Assembly (NCBI RefSeq): GCF_019649055.1
Contig: NW_026570630.1
Location: 1 to 25,583, forward strand
Length of the DNA stretch: 25,583 nucleotides
Reading direction: 5' to 3'
Origin: Paramacrobiotus metropolitanus
Taxonomy: Eukaryota > Tardigrada > Eutardigrada > Parachela > Macrobiotidae
Both the position numbers and the translations under genes were made by a program. The notes under the pieces were generated by a model that had not been told where the DNA came from, searched no databases, and worked only from the letters and a program-made list of their open reading frames with translations. Below are positions 18,805 through 25,583 of the stretch, in pieces. How positions within the stretch are numbered: position 1 is the stretch's first letter; the number at the start of each line of letters is the position of its first letter.

Positions 18805-19151
18805 TGCATGCCGTTGTTGCCTCTCTCGGTGTACGTATGTGTGCTACTGCACTGTACTCATCCGCTGAAGCGGATATACGCGGCGCATACACTGAGCTAT
18901 ACTTGCTCTCTCGTTCCTCTCTCGCAGTATGATTCAGCGTTCATACGCTCGCGTTGGATTGAGTACAGTCTGCGCATCACACAGCTGATACGACTGGCCT
19001 GCAGCACGCACGTGGTTGCCGCCAGCATTCTTTCTTCAACGCCTTGACAGACACTCAAGAACCCTGTTAGCATCCACTTGTTACTTTTGGCCATACGTGC
19101 CTTTGTTCTTGCTTTCCCTGCTATCACGCAGCATTGTTCACTTTATTTGTC

Positions 19152-19205
19152 AATAAAGCACACTCGTGATCTCCTCGCCAGGGTCTGTTACATGGTAAGC
19201 AGATC
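19152..19205 (+). mobile_element. Possible 5' LTR end and primer-binding site
   Basis: AATAAA (19152-19157) is followed by a short tail ending TGTTACA at 19192 and then TGGTAAGCAGA. Many Ty3/gypsy LTRs end TGTTACA and are followed at once by a TGG-initiated primer-binding site. TGGTA-GCAGA also resembles the complement of the initiator Met tRNA 3' end with one extra A. The matching 3' LTR is outside the window and no LTR start could be fixed, so this is a proposal. Confidence 0.35.
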
Positions 19206-20704
19206 GTCTGGTTTACTTTCCCACGGAATCTTTGAAGAGACGGTGAAGGCTTCATCCAAGGAGAACTCGTCAGAAACCTTTCAGTCACTGCCAGATCGAC
19301 TGCTAAAGCAGCCGCTGCCTTGACTGGGATCAGAACAATCTTGCTGTCTTACAGCTGCGGAAAAACGAGAATCACTGAAGTGGTTCCTCCCACAGCTGGT
19401 GAGCTTGGTACTTTGTCTCTTCCACATTGAAGAGCAGAATCTCACTCCCAAACGTACGAACTTTCTTTCTCCCAACTGACGGATCAGACTCAAACGAGAG
19501 TCTGCAGCGCGAAGGATTACTCCAAATATACGGGGGCCTTCGGTTTGAACACCGACCTGCAACCCTATCCGCGGATTTCAGCACGGAAACAACGGATTTC
19601 CGACCTCGGACGGAGGAAACCGAGCAGAACCAACACTGGTAAAGTAACGGTTCTAGGTCGATTTTAGCCGAAACTAGGTCGGCTTTTCACTTTGTAGCGG
19701 TAGAAAACAATTTCTATCCGTAAATTTAAACTTTTTAACGGTTTAAAAGTAATTTCTGACGGAGAAACCAACTCGGAATTTTACTTTGGTCGAGAACCGA
19801 CCTGCAGGTCAACGAACCTGTCTAGACAGTTAGTCAAAGGCTAACCGGCAACAGGTCGAAAATTCTCTTATTTTTGGTTGCTAACGGCGTTTCGACCGCC
19901 AGAAAAATTCCTCAATTTATAAAACTTATTTCTAACGGTTAAAAATTCCGAAAATCCGACCAGATAAACTTTCTGGCCGACTAAAAATAATTTATTTTTC
20001 TACCGGAAAATAGCGCTAAAATTCTCGTACTCCCTTGTGACGTCAGAACGACCGGATTTCAGTACTGTACTGCTACCCTGCACTTGTCCATACTTTTGTA
20101 CGGTATGAGCCCACTGTACTGTAGGCGAGTGAGAGCTAAAGCCGCTCACGTTCAGTCAGCTGCCTGCAGTCTGCACGCAGTTGCAGGCCGTGTATATGAA
20201 TCGTGAACAGCGCTCATACAACGTACGTGCGCTTGCACTGCAAAATAAATGGACAAGTGCAGGGTAGCAGTACAGTACTTTAAGGGCAGCCAGTCAGCGT
20301 GCAGGGGAAAGTTCCCATAGCTTAACATAGGCGTGATTCATCGTTTTTTGTAACTTTTGCACGCGGCTCGCATTCTGTGACGTAGGCAGAAGTGCAAGAC
20401 CACTTAACCTGTTACGTCATACTGGTCAGCACAGTAGTATACGACGTACTATACCGTACTACTATTACGTACTGTACTGCACCATAGTACCGTATACTAA
20501 TACCCTGTGTACTGAGTCATCAACAGACACATCAACAACAACAACAACAACATCTCACCGAACGTTCCTGACACTCGAAAGTTCCAGAACCAAAAGAAGT
20601 TCCTGACTTCATCGAACATCTTCACATAGAAGATTGTTCGACTTTTTTTTCTCTAACTGATAAAACCTTTAAAGCTCCATCAGAGCCAACCTGGTTTGAC
20701 CACA
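19206..20704 (+). other. Long leader of the retrotransposon
   Basis: This 1.5-kb stretch before the Gag start is non-coding apart from short frames. One of 71 codons (19427-19642) has a charged, Thr/Glu-rich end but no family match. Between 19550 and 20050 it carries many GGTCG/CCGAC pentamers like those of the Gag coding region, including the 12-bp palindrome GACCTGCAGGTC (19799-19810). A CAGACTC/GAGTCTG hairpin lies at about 19480. A CAA-repeat tract (about 20531-20551) lies in the last part, as is common in translated leaders. Confidence 0.4.
20061..20279. mobile_element. 219-bp foldback element in the leader
   Basis: Sequence 20061-20091 is an exact 31-bp inverted repeat of 20249-20279, starting AGTACTGTACTGCTACCCTG. 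Further in, GTATGAGC (20103-20110) pairs with GCTCATAC (20212-20219). The whole could fold into a long hairpin. It is most simply a small inverted-repeat transposon inserted in the leader. No clear target duplication is seen, and no coding content is present. Confidence 0.7.
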
Positions 20705-21748
20705 ATGTCGAATCCCAGGGAGAACGAGTACGCCAAGAAGTACAATAAAAATTACTCGTGGCGTGCGAACACGGCCGGAACGTACTCACTCCGGTACGCC
20801 GGTCAGGAAAAGAGTCAGCCGTCCTCAACCGACTCGACTAAGTCGGCCGAAGCAAGGGAAAGGCGCAACAAACGGATCCTCTTTGCTGACTCGAATCCGA
20901 CCTCGGATGACAGTTTCGAGGACGCCAGGGATAAAACATTCTTGGACACCCAAGCTGACGAAGCAGCCCCGTGCCACCCGACCGGGGGGGATGTGGAACA
21001 GCTGCAGGCAGGGACCACATTGTCCCATGCCGACATGGAGTCGAGCTCACACAGAGCCCAAGACTCAGTAATGGCTACAAAAGCCACCGAGCTCGGACGG
21101 CAATCACCCAACAGAACGGAAGAAGTGCTGAAGCCGACTTCGTCGAACATGGACATGGCAACTGAGGAAGTTGGAGGAAAATCGCCGACCACACAGGTCG
21201 AGCGAAAATCGCCGACCAAGGAAGTCGGTAAACAACAACCGACTAGGGAAGTCGACCAACAAATGGTCGACCAACCTGCGGCAAAGGAAGTCGACCAACA
21301 GAAGGTCGACCTACCACTAACCAAACAGGTCGGACAACAATACCCGACCCCGACTGAACAGGAACAGCCGACAACGGAAGTCGGCAAAGTCCAACCGACC
21401 ACACAGGTCAAAAGCATTTCGCCAACCTTGAAAGCCGGACAACAGAAGCCGACCACGAAGGTCGGTCAACAGAAGCCGACCACGGAGGAAGCACAAAAGG
21501 AAGTCGGCAATAAGCAACCGACTAGCATGGAACACCAATCAACCGACAACAAGTCGGATGCAGGCATCCAGCCGACCAAACCGACGGCCGGAACGGAAGA
21601 TTCCGAGGTACCGCCACGAAGCGGCCCTCACCCAGCTGGATCGCCAACTAACATACCGGCACCCAACGAACGGGCCATTTCACCGTTGAGCCGACCTTCG
21701 CCACCCGGACGCGAGTCGACTCGAGTGACCGAAGCTCAAGTCGGCTAA
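20705..21748 (+). CDS. Gag N-terminal region with PT-repeat segment
   Basis: ATG at 20705 (A at -3) opens 347 codons. Residues 1-60 are basic and Tyr/Ser-rich, and 60-155 are acidic and Ser/Thr-rich. Residues about 158-275 hold roughly a dozen degenerate heptads of the type Pro-Thr-Thr-Glu-Val-Gly-x, followed by a Pro-rich end. It resembles no known domain and is probably disordered. It precedes, in the same direction, segments that clearly belong to a Ty3/gypsy Gag, so I read it as the N-terminal part of that Gag or as an extra ORF. It ends at TAA (21746-21748), while protein-like sequence goes on in another frame from about 21721. Codon choice favours CCG ACC and GTC GG, which creates many small inverted repeats. 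Confidence 0.55.
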   Translation: MSNPRENEYAKKYNKNYSWRANTAGTYSLRYAGQEKSQPSSTDSTKSAEARERRNKRILFADSNPTSDDSFEDARDKTFLDTQADEAAPCHPTGGDVEQLQAGTTLSHADMESSSHRAQDSVMATKATELGRQSPNRTEEVLKPTSSNMDMATEEVGGKSPTTQVERKSPTKEVGKQQPTREVDQQMVDQPAAKEVDQQKVDLPLTKQVGQQYPTPTEQEQPTTEVGKVQPTTQVKSISPTLKAGQQKPTTKVGQQKPTTEEAQKEVGNKQPTSMEHQSTDNKSDAGIQPTKPTAGTEDSEVPPRSGPHPAGSPTNIPAPNERAISPLSRPSPPGRESTRVTEAQVG

Positions 21749-22116
21749 GGCGACACAAAGTCGACCTGAAGATCAACTCGTCACCACATATGTTCGAACC
21801 TGGCGAACTTGGTAGTGAAAAACTCCGTCGCCAACGGATGAAGTTTTTGACGGAACAAATGCGCCAAGACCGAACAGTGCGGACGGATTCTTCACAACAC
21901 CGGTGAAGTCCCATAAGGACGGTCACGGGTACCAGGCCAGTTCACTCGAATATACAGCCAAGAAGTGGATCGCGGCTACACCGCCGGAAAAGATCGAAGA
22001 TGTCGACCTACTCCGAGCGAGATGCCGTAAACTGATCACACTGATCGTTTTGGCAGATCAAATCGTTGACTCGGCAGAAGGATCGATCCGAAACTCGGAG
22101 GAAATAGGAAAGAGAC
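21749..22116 (+). pseudogene. Gag linker segment, two frame changes
   Basis: The protein-like frame runs to TGA at 21904-21906, including a charged helical stretch (RRQRMKFLTEQMRQDR). Another frame overlaps from 21903 and continues (DLLRARCRKLITLIVLADQI) to about 22105. The reading then has to move to the frame of the ATG at 22117. Both pieces look helical and join the PT-repeat region to the coiled coil. Each change can be explained by a single-base insertion or deletion. I found no slippery heptamer at either point, so decay or assembly error is likelier than programmed shifting. Confidence 0.45.
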
Positions 22117-24600
22117 ATGGCGGATGCCAACAAATTCATCGCCACCCAACAACGGGAAATCGATCGACTTAATGCCATACTCAAACGAGTCGACCAACCG
22201 TGTCGATATGACATCGATCAAGTCGCCATACTTAATGGTAGACTTAAGCGGTCAATAGAGGCCGTCTTCAAAATCAAACGAGAACTCGAAGAGTCGCAGA
22301 AGGCGCTCGGAGAGGCACAGAAGGACTTGGCCGATGTACAAACGGCATTGGTCGCCTTGGAAATGGCAGCAGGAGCATTCCACCAGCAACTCAACTTGGC
22401 CAACGAAGAAGCCGAGCTCTATCGAAACGAAGTCGATAGATACGTGGTGGAAATCAAAAAAGCCGACAACGAAATCGACCGGTTAACGCGCTTAACCGAC
22501 CAACTGAAGCTGGAAATGGAAATCCTTTTCGCGAGAATGGGACGGCAGTACATTGACTACCATAACTCAGCAACTCCCAACCGGGGGGCAGCTGATGCCG
22601 ACCTGGTCGAAGCGAACGCTCAACTAGTTGAGCAAGTCCATGGACTGAACGATGTCCTCAAGTAGGAACAGAAACTCCGAACTCAGCTGGAGTACAGCTT
22701 GGTGGAAGCACAAAAGGTAAACGAGGCGCCACAAAGTCGCATCGTTTACCTGGAGGCCCGCGAAGTCGAATTATATGACTTCGGCGAACAGGCTGCCCGC
22801 AACATCACAGAGATGATGCGGCAGATGGATGAGATGGATACCGAAACACGGTGTCTGAGGGAGGAGAAAAAGCACCTGGAACAAAGCCGGACTGAACCCC
22901 CCTCGTATCGAACATCCATGGCACAGGAATACCCGTCGCGAACGATAAGCGACATCCTGTGGAGCAGTAACCCGACCCAGGAAATGGTAAAGAAGGAGAA
23001 CAACACCTCCTACTTTGTCGGAGTCGTAACAACCGACCCGAGTGTGGGAACAATCCCACAACCACCGACCATACCGAGTGCTTCGGAACCGGAACACAAC
23101 ACGTCGGCCGCGACACCACAAGTGGCAACGTCGAACGTGGCGACAACAACGTCGGCCGGGGCAGATACAAGCACCTCGTACGCGACGCGGACAACAACGC
23201 ACGCGCCGGTACCTAATGCATTCAGCCCGAGCAATGCATCGAGAGGAGATCGGACAACAGATTCCATACGTCTTCCAATCCCGCTACCGAGACCTGGCGC
23301 ATACGCATATCGCCCACCAAGGACGAACTCAAACCCGAACATGGGTAACCTACCCCGCCAGAACTCGCCGTTCGACTTTGAACGAGTACGGACTCGGTCG
23401 TTTAACCCGACCGACCAGCGACAGGAAGGATACAACGGGGAACAGTCGACTCGGTATCCGGAGAACAACTCCGACCAACAAGGTCGGACGCCTCCAAACC
23501 GACCTACACAAGGTCGGATGCCGGCTCAGAGAACACAGCCCAACCGGTACGGAAGAGTCTACGAACAACCGAGTGGATTCTATCCGCCGCCGCCGAGACA
23601 AAATCGAGCGCCACCTCCACAACAGAACCATTATGGAGGTCAGCTGGAACAGCCTCGTTACGGACACCAGGCTCAGGCACCGCATCCGCAACAGGACGGA
23701 TATGATGACTTGTACAAACCGGCTTGTCATCAAGAGGCATACGAAGACCAACAAGGTCAGATGCCGTACGCTAACCCGCCACCCGCCCCGGCTGCACAAC
23801 AAGTTGCGCCGGCGGCACACCCGATTCATCCGGAACTGGACCCGGCACACGTTGCCTTGGTACGAGCAAAGGCCCACGGACACAGGCAACCTATGCCGCC
23901 GTTCGATGGCGACCACACTGAGCTCCATGGGTGGCTGAAACAAATCCGAAGCCTGCATCGTCAAGCCCAACAATGGTACGAGGACGACCAGACTTTCATG
24001 TCCGACTTGGCGGTCAAACTCAAGGGCCAAGCGGAGGAATGGCACACTCTGACAGCTGCCGAAGAACCGCTCGGCGGATGGCCAGTCAACTTATGGCTGA
24101 CCAAGTTTGAGGAGCGAATTGCGGACAAAAACAAGGAAGTGAACATGATATCACTAATCAACAAACGGATATTCCGTTTCGGCGAAGAAACGCCGGAACA
24201 GTACTACGACGCAATGATGTTCATGAAGTCCCAAGTCCCCACAGTCACCGATCAGATAATCCTGTACCACCTCAAGGAGAACATCCACGAACCCAAACTA
24301 AGGGAAGCCCCGGAAATCAGGATGCCAGCGACGCCAATCGAGTTCCGCGACTACTTACGGAGCTTCGTTAACGGCAAAGAGATGTATGAGGTGCGAAAAC
24401 TACGCGAAGGCGACTACATCCGAGTTCGAGCAGCAACACCTGCACCTGCTCCAACTCCGCCACCGGCGATACCGCAACAGACCGGATATCAGCCACATAT
24501 GATGCCGGGATATCAAACTCCGACGGCACAGTACGGACAATTGAGTCCGGCGCCAATGCCACCGGTGCAACAGGCACCAGTCCAACCACCGACTTGGGCT
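22117..24600 (+). pseudogene. Gag coiled coil and capsid domain, with in-frame TAG
   Basis: From ATG at 22117 about 180 codons form heptad-rich coiled coil (Glu, Lys, Leu, Gln spacing) up to TAG at 22663-22665. The same frame continues beyond the stop with more coiled coil to about 22900. A Pro/Gln/Tyr/Arg-rich linker follows (about 23050-23870). The capsid-like retrotransposon Gag domain is at about 23886-24370. It opens with PPFDGDHTELHGWLKQI, has Trp-containing helices (LKGQAEEWHTL, WLTKFEERI) and ends near FRDYLRSF. In Ty3/gypsy elements this domain assembles the particle around the RNA. The frame itself runs to TAG at 24703, but the protein-like reading moves to another frame near 24590. 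Gag is placed in the cytoplasm by family knowledge. The TAG could come from one C-to-T change of a Gln codon. Confidence 0.75.
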
Positions 24601-25012
24601 GGAACGGTAGCGGCGAACCGGAATTCCCGGCACCTGGAACTGGAGCCCCCGTTAACAACTACGGAGGCCCAGGTTATAGCGTGGGTGGTAACCAAAACAA
24701 CATAGGTTTTGGTTATAACCAGAACCCTAACTAGGGATACTCCGCATACGGCCAGTATCTTACACAAGGATACGGGGGAGGAGGCTTTGGTCGCGGAAGA
24801 GGACGCGGCGGCGGGAATCGCGGCCGTGGCAACTTCCCTAACCGCGGCGGAGGCGGCGGCTCACAAGGCAACCGATCTCCCCAGGCACAACAAGGTGCTC
24901 GGCAAGCGACAACGTACGTCGACAAGATGGAGGCAGCCTTCTTCCAATGGACGAAGGACAAGACCTTCTCATGCAAACACTGATGTTCAACAACCATGAC
25001 GAGTCACGCTGC
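24591..25012 (+). pseudogene. Gag nucleocapsid-like region: RGG stretch and split CCHC knuckle
   Basis: In the frame of 24591 the reading is Gly/Asn/Tyr-rich. It has a TAG at 24732-24734 and then a strong RGG-type stretch (FGRGRGRGGGNRGRG) at about 24780-24830, and it stops at TGA 24981-24983. The first Cys of a zinc knuckle is at 24972. The remaining His (24995) and Cys (25010) are in another frame. Their spacing fits Cys-x2-Cys-x4-His-x4-Cys if one base is missing in the second Cys codon at 24981-24982. Both RGG stretches and CCHC knuckles bind RNA in Gag proteins. Function is predicted lost in this copy. Confidence 0.65.
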
Positions 25013-25079
25013 ATATACGGATCAGCTGACAATCCGAATCTTCGACTGGTACGACGACTGGTAACGCCGATACTCGACG

Positions 25080-25343
25080 GATGGCCCGATTGGCTCGGTC
25101 AATCCATTTTGGAGAAACATCGTGCCGCCATTACGCCCTCGCCAGCAACAGGCTGGTGGCTCGGGTAGCTCTGGCAACGGAAACCGGTCGCCCGGCCAAG
25201 AAAACGGCGGAAACCACAGGAATAGCGGAGGGAATCAACAAGGTTCCCCGGCATACAGAGAACCGTTGCCGCCCCGCCAGTCGTTGAACTCGACGCCACC
25301 CAACAATGGGCTGGCTCGGGGCAACTCCCCGGGAAACGTTTAA
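25080..25343 (+). CDS. Gag C-terminal tail, zero frame at the frameshift site
   Basis: After another frame change near 25060-25080 the reading settles into a Gly/Asn/Gln/Ser/Pro-rich tail (GSGSSGNGNRSPGQ, then NSGGNQQGSPAYREPL). It ends at TAA 25341-25343, three bases after the slippery heptamer codons. It has no recognisable domain. Its register over the heptamer (CCG GGA AAC GTT TAA) is exactly that needed for a -1 shift into the Pol frame. Confidence 0.55.
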   Translation, partial: DGPIGSVNPFWRNIVPPLRPRQQQAGGSGSSGNGNRSPGQENGGNHRNSGGNQQGSPAYREPLPPRQSLNSTPPNNGLARGNSPGNV

Positions 25344-25398
25344 GGTCGATGAGTTCCGGTGACTCAATCGACCTCCAACATCCCACCGAACCACCGGA
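25331..25398 (+). promoter_or_regulatory. Programmed -1 ribosomal frameshift signal (heptamer plus pseudoknot)
   Basis: The heptamer GGGAAAC (25331-25337) is in the X-XXY-YYZ register of the Gag frame. A 6-nt spacer GTTTAA contains the Gag stop. A stem follows: 25344-25354 pairs with 25362-25373 (11 bp with one bulged A at 25366), enclosing the 7-nt loop TCCGGTG (25355-25361). CACCGGA at 25392-25398 is fully complementary to that loop, so an H-type pseudoknot can form. The heptamer is one used by known retroviruses. The -1 frame is open from 25169 to the window end. All parts are seen directly; activity is inferred. Confidence 0.85.
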
Positions 25399-25583
25399 CA
25401 AGGATAACCCGACTAACCAACCGCTTACTTACCGGAACGAACTGAACTTCCCCATAACGGTCGAGGAAGGCACTCAACAGGTAGAAGCCATCTTCCAATT
25501 ACTCGGACTGAATGAAAATAGTTCCGAGGACGACTTCGCAAAAGCGATGTCGACCTCCACAGAAGAGGCGGAGACGGCTCGGA
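25338..25583 (+). CDS. Start of the Pol frame, cut by the window edge
   Basis: The frame entered after a -1 shift is open from the heptamer to the last base. It includes an ATG at 25349 (MSSGDSIDLQHPTEPPDKDN) and is rich in Asp, Glu, Pro and Thr. No protease active-site motif (Asp-Ser/Thr-Gly) is reached before the edge, so the call rests on position after a Gag frame and on the frameshift signal. Pol in Ty3/gypsy elements would carry protease, reverse transcriptase, RNase H and integrase in that order. Confidence 0.6.

Noticed and set aside
18841-18905. TAGCTCAGTGTATG on the minus strand, like a tRNA A box
   Set aside because: No B box follows and the nearby ATCCGCT/AGCGGAT hairpin does not fit a tRNA cloverleaf.
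20692-20701. TGGTTTGACC just before the Gag ATG as a primer-binding site
   Set aside because: The preceding bases do not end in CA and no poly(A) signal lies close upstream; it would also leave almost no leader.
20815-21456. 213-codon minus-strand open frame opposite Gag
   Set aside because: It follows from the biased codons of the PT-repeat region on the plus strand.
22771-24045. Minus-strand frames of 130-231 codons opposite Gag
   Set aside because: Cys/Arg/Ser-rich shadows of the Pro/Gln-rich plus-strand coding sequence.

Overview
The window looks like a piece of an invertebrate (animal) genome. Introns have GT-AG ends with pyrimidine-rich acceptors, coding density is low, and the AT-rich background holds many kinds of transposable element: hAT-like, Tc1/mariner-like, an unplaced long-TIR element, Helitron and a Ty3/gypsy-type LTR retrotransposon. 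No bacterial operons, tRNA, rRNA or CRISPR were seen. The species cannot be fixed from the sequence.

Layout. 1-2034 is AT-rich and has no convincing gene. 2035-2918 is a hAT-like non-autonomous element, and 2945-3907 may be a decayed mariner-like one. 4008-4343 (minus) is a relic of a hAT-type transposase C-terminus. 4942-5100 is a degenerate 29-bp tandem repeat. 5284-5580 and 5727-6760 are two diverged copies of a promoter-like segment; the second is split by a 717-bp transposon with 55-bp terminal inverted repeats.

The best host gene runs from 6796 to 10386 on the plus strand. Five exons join in perfect phase into a 670-residue protein of unknown family. Its last exon holds 80 uninterrupted copies of a 15-bp unit coding for Val-Ala-Leu-Asp/Gly-Asn. 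A TATA box lies upstream and an ATTAAA signal follows the stop.

10440-19150 is mostly non-coding. It holds possible single exons (10876-11096 minus, 13595-13655 plus), a 950-bp Tc1/mariner-type element with 33-bp perfect inverted repeats and a TA duplication (11880-12829), a broken Helitron Rep/helicase N-terminal region on the minus strand (14632-15698), an AT-hook-like exon (16663-16786 minus) and a broken unrecognised gene (17853-18804 minus).

From about 19190 to the right edge lies the 5' part of a Ty3/gypsy-type retrotransposon: a possible LTR end and primer site, a long leader carrying a 219-bp foldback insertion, and an unusually long, frame-broken Gag region with PT-repeats, coiled coil, capsid domain, RGG-rich stretch and CCHC knuckle. 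At the Gag-Pol boundary is a textbook -1 frameshift signal (heptamer GGGAAAC, 6-nt spacer, 11-bp stem, perfect 7-nt pseudoknot complement). Pol begins at the right edge and is cut by the window.
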